From DATDRQ01 sp035291645 (GTDB lineage: Bacteria; Chloroflexota; Anaerolineae; Anaerolineales; UBA4823), in the NCBI GenBank assembly GCA_035291645.1, contig DATDRQ010000146.1:1-7248 (forward strand): a stretch of 7,248 bases of DNA. Reading direction: 5' to 3'. The stretch's first letter is position 1. Every line of letters begins with the position of its first letter. The translations under genes were made by a program, and so were the position numbers. This document shows, in pieces, positions 1 to 5,416 of the stretch. The notes beneath the pieces are model-generated. The model did no database searches, was not told the DNA's origin, and saw only the letters and a program-made list of their open reading frames with translations.

Positions 1-36
1 GAGTGGCAACTCAGTTTTCTCAAAGTCAGGTTCAGG

Positions 37-159
37 CGTCATTGAGAGGCGTTCGTCCCACGAAAGGACATGTCCAGGACGTCATTGCGCGCGTTGGGAG
101 AAGCGGAGTTTCGCACTGCGAAGCAATCTCCGGCTCTACTACGTGAGGAGATTGCCTCG
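37..159. repeat. CGTCATTG-type interspersed repeat with hairpin
   Basis: CGTCATTG occurs twice (37-44 and 80-87), each followed by a variable GC-rich stretch. The second copy continues to CGAAGCAATCTCC (119-131), which pairs with GGAGATTGCCTCG (147-159) over 13 positions with one G:T wobble, around a 15-nt loop. Repeats of the form CGTCATTGCGAG...GAAGCAATCTC are familiar as dispersed non-coding elements in several bacterial lineages. The two tandem, imperfect copies here look partly decayed. The function is unknown. It could act as an RNA hairpin or be a non-autonomous mobile remnant. Confidence 0.6.
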
Positions 160-205
160 AATTCGCCAACTTTGTTGGGCCGCCTACTCGTAAAGTCAGC
201 CGCTT

Positions 206-260
206 GTAGGGCAGGATTCCATCCTGCCGCTTTAGCGTCGGGTTTGGAAACCCGACCTAC
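206..260. repeat. Double-hairpin element bounded by GTAGG/CCTAC
   Basis: The outer arms GTAGG (206-210) and CCTAC (256-260) are inverted. Between them lie two perfect hairpins. One is GGCAGGAT (210-217) with ATCCTGCC (221-228) and a 3-nt loop. The other is GTCGGGTTT (237-245) with AAACCCGAC (248-256) and a 2-nt loop. The GTAGG-hairpin-CCTAC layout resembles short palindromic intergenic elements that are dispersed in some Chloroflexota-like genomes; that comparison is from memory and not verified here. The very short loops suit a DNA cruciform or replication-type repeat as well as an RNA stem. Confidence 0.6.
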
Positions 261-281
261 GAAAGTTGTGCCGAGTTGGGT

Positions 282-302
282 GCCGGTTTGGGAAACCCGG
301 CC
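282..302. repeat. Third GGTTT/AAACC hairpin, imperfect
   Basis: GCCGGTTT (282-289) pairs with AAA-CCGGC (293-295, 297-301) across a GGG loop, with C296 bulged. The core is nearly the same as that of the neighbouring hairpin at 237-256, which suggests a diverged tandem copy of the same element without its outer GTAGG/CCTAC arms. Confidence 0.5.
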
Positions 303-311
303 TGCCTAATT

Positions 312-326
312 CGATTTGAAAAATCG
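312..326. repeat. Short hairpin CGATTT/AAATCG
   Basis: CGATTT (312-317) pairs with AAATCG (321-326) around a GAA loop. There is no T-run after it, so it does not look like an intrinsic terminator. It sits at the boundary between the repeat cluster and the AT-richer promoter region of the receiver gene. Confidence 0.35.
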
Positions 327-368
327 CGATATTGACCTGATCCGCCGAAGATTTCAATCATGATCAAA

Positions 369-400
369 TTGGGATTCAGCGAGTTATAGTATGGTACACT
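369..400 (+). promoter_or_regulatory. Candidate promoter for the receiver/M23 operon
   Basis: Upstream of the gene at 472 there are several overlapping -10-like hexamers: TATAGT (385-390), TATGGT (390-395) and TACACT (395-400). A TTGGGA (369-374) resembles a -35 box but its spacing to any of them is not ideal (10, 15 or 20 bases). This is the most promoter-like DNA before the operon; the exact element is uncertain. Confidence 0.3.
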
Positions 401-458
401 AATTCCTTGTGATCCGGCACGAATGGTGAAGGCAACATAACCTTTTAAATATTCCCTC

Positions 459-463
459 AGGGG
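459..463 (+). promoter_or_regulatory. Ribosome binding site AGGGG
   Basis: AGGGG lies 8 bases before the ATG at 472 and supports that start. A second AGGGG nearer the ATG (466-470) is too close to serve. Confidence 0.5.
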
Positions 464-471
464 TTAGGGGC

Positions 472-876
472 ATGACCGAAGTATCGAAACGTGTCGTTTA
501 TATCGAAGACGAGCCGGAGATGGTGGAGCTGGTGCAGATCATCCTGGGGAGGGCCGGGTTCGAAGTCGCCGGGGCCGGCAACGGGTTGGACGGCTTGCAG
601 CTGGCGCGCCGCGAGCCGCCGGACCTGGTGCTGCTGGACCTGATGCTGCCGGATATGGACGGCTGGCAGGTGTACCGGGAGTTGCGGGCCGACGAATCGC
701 TGAAGCACATCCCGGTGATCGTGATCACCGCCAAATCCCAGAGCATCGACATGGTGCTGGGGCTGCACGTGGCGGACGTCGATGACTACATCTCCAAGCC
801 ATTCAGCGCCCAGGAGCTGGTCAAGCGCGCTGAGCGGGTGATAGCCCAGCAGGCAGCCGGCAAAGAGCAGGCATGA
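472..876 (+). CDS. Stand-alone CheY-like response regulator receiver
   Basis: The gene encodes a 134-residue single receiver domain, a cytoplasmic phosphorylation switch of two-component systems. All the usual landmarks are visible: the acidic pair E12-D13, the phospho-acceptor D56 in a LVLLDLMLPDMDG context, the switch threonine T86 in VIVITAK, and K109-P110 in the final loop (YISKPF). There is no DNA-binding or enzymatic output domain after about residue 126, only a short Ala/Gln/Lys-rich tail, so it should act by binding a partner protein. It is full length for the CheY/Spo0F class. The start is backed by AGGGG 8 bases upstream. Its stop overlaps the start of the M23 gene as ATGA, so the two are translationally coupled and probably functionally linked. 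No kinase is visible beside it. The family call is near certain; its partner is unknown. Confidence 0.93.
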   Translation: MTEVSKRVVYIEDEPEMVELVQIILGRAGFEVAGAGNGLDGLQLARREPPDLVLLDLMLPDMDGWQVYRELRADESLKHIPVIVITAKSQSIDMVLGLHVADVDDYISKPFSAQELVKRAERVIAQQAAGKEQA

Positions 877-2288
877 GGCAGACCTGGATCGTATTCATAA
901 GGTTCGCCCTTTTGGCCGGGCTGCTGATCCCGGCAGGCCGGACGGCGGCGCAGGAAAGTGAACCGCAGGGACCGGTCTATATCGTGCAGCCGGGGGACAC
1001 GTTGTGGGATATCGCCCAGCGCTTTGGGGTGCCCTGGGACCAACTGGCGAGCGCCAACGGCATCCTGGATGTCAGCCTGCTGGCGGCAGGCGACGAGCTG
1101 ATCATCCCGGGCATCCAGGGGATCGAAGGGGTGCTGGTGACGGAACGCATCCCATTCGGGGAGAACCTGACCAGCCTGAGCCGGCGCTACCAGGTACCCG
1201 AGGAGATTCTGGTGCGCCTCAACCACCTGGCGAGCCCGGCGAGATTGTATAGCGGGGCCAGCCTGATCGTGCCGGAAGACCGGGCGACCAGCGATCCGAA
1301 GCGGGCGAGTCTCTCCAGTGGGGAATCGCTGCTGGAACTGGCGGCAGGGGAAGGCCTCAACCCGTGGAGCGTCGTCCTGCGGAACGATCTGCGAGGCAGC
1401 TGGGAGGCCCTCCCCGGCGAAGGGCTGCGCTTACCCGTTCCAGGAGGAGGGCAAGATATGGGGCCGGGTGGGCTGCCGGACGCGATCAGCCTGGCGGAGA
1501 TGGAGTCAGCGCCGCTGGTGCAGGGCGACACGGGTGTGATCCGGCTAAAAACCGAGGGGGAGATCGAGTTGGGTGGTTCCCTGTTTGATCGCGACCTGAA
1601 CTTCTTAAAAGATGGCGAGGATGGATATGTAGCCTTGCAGGGGGTGCACGCTATGGCAGACCCAGGGCTGTACCCGCTCACGCTGCGGGGCAGGCTGGCG
1701 GACGGGACGCCCTTCAGCTTCGAGCAGATGGTGCCGGTCCAGGCGGGGGATTTCCGCTACTTCACGCTGAACGTGCCGCCCGAGACGATCGACCCTGCCA
1801 ATACCAAACCGGAGGACGAGATCTGGATGGGCCTGGCTCAACCGGTGACCCAGGAGAAGATGTGGGACGGGATCTTCCAAACCCCGGTAGCGCAGCCCTC
1901 GCCGTGCGGCTTCACCAGCTTCTACGGCGAGCGTCGCTCGTACAACGGCAGCCCGTATAATTACTTCCATACCGGCCTGGACTTCTGCTATAACTATAAC
2001 CTAGAGGTAAATGAGATCTACGCCCCAGCCGACGGCGTGGTAGTGTTTGCCGGGCCAATGACGGTGCGCGGCAACGCTACCATGATCGATCACGGCTGGG
2101 GGGTATACACCGGCTACATGCACCAGGAAGAAATTTATGTTAAGGAAGGGGATCGGGTAGAGGCCGGGCAGGCGATTGGCGCAGCGGGGGAGACCGGCAG
2201 GGTCAGCGGCCCACACCTGCATTTCGAGGTGTTTGTTGGGGGAGTCCAGGTCGACCCAATGAGGTGGCTGGAGCAGGATTTCCCTTAA
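873..2288 (+). CDS. Secreted LysM-domain M23 metallopeptidase
   Basis: This 471-residue protein is a likely peptidoglycan endopeptidase, or an EnvC/NlpD-like regulator of cell-wall hydrolases. A signal peptide (hydrophobic residues 7-20, cleavage near A26) sends it out of the cytoplasm. A clear LysM repeat covers 35-79 (YIVQPGDTLWDIAQRFGV...). A second spans about 94-134, and a third, more degenerate, about 148-190. A beta-rich region follows (about 215-335). The C-terminal M23 domain (about 345-465) keeps the zinc ligands H366 and D370 (HTGLD) and H450 (HLHFE), plus H417 and H448 at the catalytic positions, so it is probably active rather than a degenerate EnvC-type domain. C345 and C372 could form a disulfide. 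The start overlaps the receiver stop by four bases (ATGA). It ends directly against the convergent small gene. The family call is firm; the exact bond cleaved cannot be told. Confidence 0.93.
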   Translation: MRQTWIVFIRFALLAGLLIPAGRTAAQESEPQGPVYIVQPGDTLWDIAQRFGVPWDQLASANGILDVSLLAAGDELIIPGIQGIEGVLVTERIPFGENLTSLSRRYQVPEEILVRLNHLASPARLYSGASLIVPEDRATSDPKRASLSSGESLLELAAGEGLNPWSVVLRNDLRGSWEALPGEGLRLPVPGGGQDMGPGGLPDAISLAEMESAPLVQGDTGVIRLKTEGEIELGGSLFDRDLNFLKDGEDGYVALQGVHAMADPGLYPLTLRGRLADGTPFSFEQMVPVQAGDFRYFTLNVPPETIDPANTKPEDEIWMGLAQPVTQEKMWDGIFQTPVAQPSPCGFTSFYGERRSYNGSPYNYFHTGLDFCYNYNLEVNEIYAPADGVVVFAGPMTVRGNATMIDHGWGVYTGYMHQEEIYVKEGDRVEAGQAIGAAGETGRVSGPHLHFEVFVGGVQVDPMRWLEQDFP

Positions 2289-2292
2289 TTAA
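2285..2292. other. Palindrome TTAATTAA providing both stop codons
   Basis: The 8-bp palindrome TTAATTAA contains the TAA of the M23 gene (2286-2288, +) and the TAA of the DUF2007-like gene (2291-2289, -). The two convergent genes therefore abut with no spacer. No GC-rich terminator hairpin is seen here, so the transcripts may run into each other. Confidence 0.8.
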
Positions 2293-2564
2293 CCTGGCGA
2301 GTTATCGTCTGGCTCGTCATCCCCATTCGCTGAGAATTTACCCGACTGATAATCCTCCAGGACCTGGCGGGCTTCCAGGCTGTGGTGCGAAGGGACCATG
2401 ATCTGCACCATACCCAGAGGTCCCACGTTGAGGCCGTAAGCGCGCCCGGCGCCCTCCTGGTTCAGGGTGACGGGGATACCCTGCGCTTCGAGCAGCCCGC
2501 GCAGCATCTCTGCCTGGATCTCTCCGTAGACTTCAGCGACGATCTCCCAAGTTTCATCTGGCAT
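2289..2564 (-). CDS. Small DUF2007-like protein
   Basis: This 91-residue cytoplasmic protein resembles the DUF2007 family, which is annotated as putative signal-transducing and has no proven role. The N-terminal half has the family pattern: a beta strand (WEIVAEVYG) followed by a helix (EIQAEMLRGLLEAQGIPV). A later strand (MVQIMVPSHH) leads into a helix (SLEARQVLEDY). The last 15 or so residues are acidic and probably disordered. The open frame extends upstream to an ATG at 2636, but the start at 2564 is preferred because it begins exactly where the domain begins and has AGGAG 8 bases ahead of it. It converges on the M23 gene, so shared control is unlikely. Confidence 0.75.
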   Translation of the reverse strand: MPDETWEIVAEVYGEIQAEMLRGLLEAQGIPVTLNQEGAGRAYGLNVGPLGMVQIMVPSHHSLEARQVLEDYQSGKFSANGDDEPDDNSPG

Positions 2565-2572
2565 CACGAATT

Positions 2573-2588
2573 CTCCTAACCAAGTATA
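2573..2588 (-). promoter_or_regulatory. RBS and -10 element of the DUF2007-like gene
   Basis: Read on the minus strand, TATACT (2588-2583) is a good -10 hexamer. It is followed after a few bases by AGGAG (2577-2573), 8 bases from the ATG at 2564, implying a very short 5' leader of about a dozen bases. No convincing -35 box is seen. The arrangement decides the start at 2564 over the longer frame. Confidence 0.5.
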
Positions 2589-2650
2589 CAACAAATGAGG
2601 GGGTATTCGATCACGAGGCGTAGTCCGCTGCACCATCTTTAGGCATCGAG

Positions 2651-2677
2651 TATAATATTAACCATCTTGTTGAACAA
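2651..2677 (+). promoter_or_regulatory. Candidate promoter and palindrome before the B3/HTH-like gene
   Basis: A perfect TATAAT (2651-2656) lies about 80 bases before the ATG at 2739. No good -35 box is visible at the right distance, so the call is tentative. About 10 bases downstream, near the expected transcription start, is an 11-bp palindrome TTGTT-G-AACAA (2667-2677). It could be an operator, perhaps an autoregulatory site for the DNA-binding-like protein encoded next. That last step is inference. Confidence 0.35.
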
Positions 2678-2738
2678 ATTTTTCTGTGCAGATCTGCCGG
2701 GCATCCGGTAACGACCGCCTTTGCGTTCGAGGCACTCT

Positions 2739-4322
2739 ATGGTGATGGGAACCGTTTCTCTCCGCGAGGATTATTGGGAAACCTTTAATCTCCAGGATGA
2801 GGACATCGAATTTCTATACAACTATCTTCTGGAGATTGAAACTCCACTCACTTCGTCTGAGTTAGTCTCCGCTCTCGTGACCGAGCGGATCAACCGGGAA
2901 GCCCAGACGCTTGAAAAGCAGCGCAGTTCGGCAGGAGATACCTACCTTCCGAAGCAAACCTACCAGCTCCAGCAGAGCCTGGTATTCCCGGCTTTGGACT
3001 GGCAAATGGGACAGGTGATCGAGGTTCGTCCAGGACGAAATCCGGAACTCCCCCCCTTCGAAGTCATCCGGGTCCGGCTGGAAGGAGGGGATGAACGGGA
3101 GTTTGCCAGCGGATTAGAAGGGCACCCCCTGAACGACCCGCTGGAGATGGCGCGCGCAGAAGATGGACTCGATAACCAGGCGGTCCTGTCTGAGCACGGT
3201 GAGGAGCTGGTCGCCCGATTGGAGGAAGGCCTGCGCCTGGAGGAGGGCATCATCCGCATCGCCGGGCGCTGGTTCCCGCGCGCTCTGCTCGTGGACGTCA
3301 ACCAGGGGCATCTGAACCTGGCAGAAGCCGTCCTGGACATGCTGGGCGGCGGGCCATTGCCGACGGCTGCCCTGCTGGAACAGGTAGAGCTGCCCTCGAA
3401 TGCGAACCCGAAGCTGGTAGAGTTCTCGATGGACCTGGCGCTGGAAGAGGACCCCCGTTTCGACGAAGTCGGCCCGGCAGGTGAGGTGCTGTGGTTTTTG
3501 AAACGCCTGGAGCCGGAGGAGGTAAAGGAAACCCCACTCGTCCTGCGCTACGCCGAGGTCGACCACGATCGATCTGCCCTCAGCCGGGAAATGCTGCAGT
3601 TGGAACGCGAGCTCGACGACGAGCTGTCGCCGATCGAGAGCCGGGCAGACCGCCAGGACGAGGTGGAGATCCGGCTGATCTACCCCCATTGGCGGGCGGG
3701 TTCCTTGCCCCTCTCCTCGCGCATCCGCCACTTATTCCCGACAGCCTACGAAGCGCCGCGCATCCGCTTCACGCTGATCGATGAAGACAGCCAGGACCGG
3801 TTTCCGGCCTGGGTCGTGCGGGAGAAGCGCTACGTGGTAGGATTGCGCAACTGGTACGAAAAGCACGGGTTGATCCCTGGCAGCCTGGTCAAGGTCTGGC
3901 GCGGCAAGAAACCCGGCGAGGTCTTTATTTCTATGGAGAGCCGCAGGGCGAGCCGGGATTGGATCCGCACCGTCCTGGTCGGCTCGGATGGCGGAATCGT
4001 CTTTGCCATGCTCAAACAGGTGATCAATGCGGCCTACGATGAGCGCATGGCGATCGCCGTGCCAGATATGGAAACACTGGATGGCGTTTGGACGCGCATG
4101 CAAAAAGAGCGGCCTCCCTTTGAGCGCGTGGTCGTCAACATGGTGCGCGAACTGGCGAAGTTAAACCCGCAAAGCCACGTGCATGCCAGCGAATTGTACG
4201 CGGCGCTCAACATCGTGCGGCGGTGCCCGCCGGGTCCGATCCTGACCCTGCTGGCGTCGCGCCCGTGGTTTATCCACGTGGGCGATCTGCACTTCCGCTT
4301 CGATGATTCCGAACGCGCCTGA
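2739..4322 (+). CDS. Uncharacterised protein with winged-helix and B3-like segments
   Basis: This 527-residue soluble protein has no confidently known family. From sequence pattern it is modular. Residues about 21-60 look like a helix-turn-helix (PLTSSELVSALV). About 75-125 is a small beta-barrel-like segment (LVFPALDWQMGQVIEV). About 190-255 reads as a winged helix (GPLPTAALLEQV ... ending VLWFLKRLEP). About 275-305 is charged and helical. About 310-400 resembles the B3-type DNA-binding fold: GSLPLSSRIRHLFP, then a strand pair, then WYEKHGLIPGSLVKV. About 405-520 may be another winged helix. Together these suggest a DNA- or RNA-binding protein, without catalytic residues that can be recognised. 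The frame opens with a TTG at 2721, but the ATG at 2739 has GAGG 6 bases before it. ATG 2745 is also possible. It leads into the small gene at 4354, which probably shares its transcript. That it is a real gene is highly likely; its role is inferred. Confidence 0.85.
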   Translation: MVMGTVSLREDYWETFNLQDEDIEFLYNYLLEIETPLTSSELVSALVTERINREAQTLEKQRSSAGDTYLPKQTYQLQQSLVFPALDWQMGQVIEVRPGRNPELPPFEVIRVRLEGGDEREFASGLEGHPLNDPLEMARAEDGLDNQAVLSEHGEELVARLEEGLRLEEGIIRIAGRWFPRALLVDVNQGHLNLAEAVLDMLGGGPLPTAALLEQVELPSNANPKLVEFSMDLALEEDPRFDEVGPAGEVLWFLKRLEPEEVKETPLVLRYAEVDHDRSALSREMLQLERELDDELSPIESRADRQDEVEIRLIYPHWRAGSLPLSSRIRHLFPTAYEAPRIRFTLIDEDSQDRFPAWVVREKRYVVGLRNWYEKHGLIPGSLVKVWRGKKPGEVFISMESRRASRDWIRTVLVGSDGGIVFAMLKQVINAAYDERMAIAVPDMETLDGVWTRMQKERPPFERVVVNMVRELAKLNPQSHVHASELYAALNIVRRCPPGPILTLLASRPWFIHVGDLHFRFDDSERA

Positions 4323-4342
4323 AGAGCAGCTGGCACCCGCGC

Positions 4343-4347
4343 GGAGG
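4343..4347 (+). promoter_or_regulatory. Ribosome binding site GGAGG that favours the GTG start
   Basis: GGAGG lies 6 bases before GTG 4354 but touches ATG 4348 with no spacing, and ATG 4303 has no binding site. This points to GTG 4354 as the start of the downstream gene. Confidence 0.5.
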
Positions 4348-4353
4348 ATGGTT

Positions 4354-4791
4354 GTGGCTGAACTCAAACGGTTTAGTCTGGTTAAGCCAACATTACAAAC
4401 CCGCTTCCACATTGACTTCGGCTGGTGGCGGCAGAACGACCGGGATTGGCGGATTTACCTGCATTCTTACCTGTGCCCGGAACACCAGGAGGCTTATTCG
4501 GATTTGCGCGGCGAGGATCTGGTGGACTGGGTAGATCCGGAAACCGCGGAGGTGCAGCCGGTAGACGGACTGCAGCACATCCTGATCACTCACTGCGCCC
4601 AAGAAGAGGGCTTCATCAGCGCCAACATGACCCTGGTCGATGGGGTCTTTCGCCTCCTGCTTTCCAACGGCAATCTGCCGATGACCCCGCTGGAACTGGC
4701 CGAAAACCTGGGGCGCTCTCCCGAGGTGATATTGCAGACGTTGTCGGGGGGGCGGGTCTATAAAGGATTGCGCCCTTGCCCCGGATGCTGA
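4354..4791 (+). CDS. Uncharacterised small protein with C-terminal helix-turn-helix-like segment
   Basis: The protein has 145 residues from GTG 4354 and 162 if translation begins at ATG 4303 inside the upstream gene. No family is recognised with confidence. The N-terminal part is rich in aromatic residues (FHIDFGWWRQNDRDWRIYL) and is followed by CPEH (41-44) and later HC (80-81); these four residues could bind a metal, which is speculation. The C-terminal third (about 98-140: TPLELAENLGRSPEVILQTL then GGRVYKGLRP) reads as a winged helix with a recognition helix and wing. It ends in an unusual CPGC. It lies 31 bases after the upstream stop with a strong GGAGG, so the two are likely one operon and may act together. 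Alternative starts are ATG 4348 and ATG 4303. It is very probably a real gene; the function is unknown. Confidence 0.8.
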   Translation: MAELKRFSLVKPTLQTRFHIDFGWWRQNDRDWRIYLHSYLCPEHQEAYSDLRGEDLVDWVDPETAEVQPVDGLQHILITHCAQEEGFISANMTLVDGVFRLLLSNGNLPMTPLELAENLGRSPEVILQTLSGGRVYKGLRPCPGC

Positions 4792-4800
4792 CAGAAGTTT

Positions 4801-4878
4801 GCCCCCCTAGCTCAACGGACATAGCAAAGGTCTTTCAACCACAAGGCCACTAGTCTCTGTTTGACCTGGACTCCCCGT
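4801..4878 (+). pseudogene. Degenerate tRNA-like sequence
   Basis: The segment begins GCCCCCC-TA-GCTCAACGGACATAGCA, which matches the start of a tRNA: a 7-base acceptor strand, T8-A9, a D-arm with 3 of 4 pairs (GCTC/TAGC) and the GG of the D-loop. An anticodon-loop-like CTTTCAA follows AAGGT, and TTTGACC sits where a T-loop would be. However, the anticodon and T stems do not pair, and no GGGGGGC strand exists to close the acceptor stem. No CCA follows. I read it as the remains of a tRNA gene, or of a partial tRNA copy at an old integration site. Chance resemblance cannot be excluded. Confidence 0.35.
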
Positions 4879-4895
4879 TGCCTGCTCCGTTGGTC

Positions 4896-4911
4896 TTCTG
4901 CGTATGCAGAA
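4896..4911. repeat. Small inverted repeat between convergent genes
   Basis: TTCTGC (4896-4901) pairs perfectly with GCAGAA (4906-4911) around GTAT. It lies between the stop codons of the convergent genes ending at 4791 (+) and 4928 (-), where a two-way terminator would be expected. The stem is short and has no T-run on either side, so terminator function is doubtful. Confidence 0.3.
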
Positions 4912-4927
4912 CTTGCTCCAGTTGTCG

Positions 4928-5416
4928 TCAACCCCTTGTCTGGTTCGCGATTCGCGCCAGCCAGTCTTGCTCAAACCTGCGGATGCGGTTTTGAATATAC
5001 CAGGCGTCCGGATCGGCTGCCGCCCGGTGTGTTCTCACCTGCTGCATCGCCGCCTCCGCCGTGTATCCCATGCCAATCAATACGCAGCATGCCATGGCCA
5101 CGCTGCGATGAACGCCGAAGTGACAATGCGACAGCACGCTGCCTCCCGCCTGGATGACGGGTAAGGCAGCTTCGACCCCTCGTTGCAGGGTAGCCAGCGG
5201 GATCGGCAGGAGCGGGTTATCGAAGGTGGGCAGCCAGAGCAGTTTTTGGGGCGGGTGTCCAAGCGATTTATGGGGGCGCATCCAGTGCATCGACAGGATC
5301 AGGCGTATGTTCAGCGCCTGCAGATCGATCGTGTGATGCGAGCGCGGCCAGCCTGAAATATACAGGTAATCCGTAATTTGGGATACGTCCAGGCTCTGTT
5401 TTGGGGTGGGCGGCAT
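4928..5416 (-). CDS. Dual-specificity-type protein phosphatase
   Basis: This 162-residue cysteine-dependent phosphatase hydrolyses phosphate monoesters through a covalent phosphocysteine. The P-loop HCHFGVHRS (97-105) has the full signature H-C-x5-R-S with nucleophile C98, R104 and S105, and G101 at the usual place. D66 (LPTFDNP) fits the general acid on the preceding loop. The N-terminal QITDYLYISGWP resembles the strand that opens most dual-specificity phosphatases. The fold ends at about 150 with no extra domains, signal peptide or membrane segment. Its ATG overlaps the stop of the lipid-kinase gene by one base (TAATG), and no ribosome binding site is seen, so translation is likely by re-initiation. 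The substrate is unknown: phosphotyrosine or phosphoserine proteins, or a phospholipid or other small phosphoester given the neighbour. The family is clear. Confidence 0.9.
   Translation of the reverse strand: MPPTPKQSLDVSQITDYLYISGWPRSHHTIDLQALNIRLILSMHWMRPHKSLGHPPQKLLWLPTFDNPLLPIPLATLQRGVEAALPVIQAGGSVLSHCHFGVHRSVAMACCVLIGMGYTAEAAMQQVRTHRAAADPDAWYIQNRIRRFEQDWLARIANQTRG

Larger units (their letters stand above)
1..471. other. Gene-free leader region with repeats
   Basis: This stretch has no credible protein gene. The only long open frame, from about 70 to 309, runs straight through inverted repeats and has a low-complexity, repeat-derived translation with no recognisable domain or ribosome binding site. 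What the region holds is a CGTCATTG-type repeat with a hairpin (37-159), three hairpins with GGGTTT/AAACCC-like or GGCAGGAT/ATCCTGCC stems (206-302), a short AT-rich hairpin (312-326), and then AT-richer DNA with promoter-like hexamers before the receiver gene at 472. Nothing recognisable is seen in 1-36; it could be the tail of an upstream intergenic region. Confidence 0.7.

Noticed and set aside
206..302. CRISPR array
   Set aside because: The hairpins differ in sequence and spacing, there are no uniform spacers, and no cas gene is present.
70..309. 79-residue open frame on the + strand
   Set aside because: It spans several inverted repeats, has no ribosome binding site and no domain-like composition; it is a by-product of the repeats.
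457..768. Minus-strand frames opposite the receiver gene
   Set aside because: His/Gln-rich translation without domain features, shadowing a clear CheY-like gene.
2565..2636. Longer start (ATG 2636) for the DUF2007-like gene
   Set aside because: The extra 24 residues precede the domain and the ribosome binding site points to 2564.
3114..3731. 205-residue minus-strand frame within the B3/HTH-like gene
   Set aside because: The plus-strand frame is longer and domain-like with a ribosome binding site; the minus frame is His/Gln-rich and typical of an antisense shadow in GC-rich DNA.
4801..4878. Functional tRNA gene
   Set aside because: The acceptor, anticodon and T stems cannot be closed, so only a relic is proposed.
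4904..5164. Plus-strand frames opposite the phosphatase gene
   Set aside because: They are antisense to a gene with an intact HCx5RS active site.
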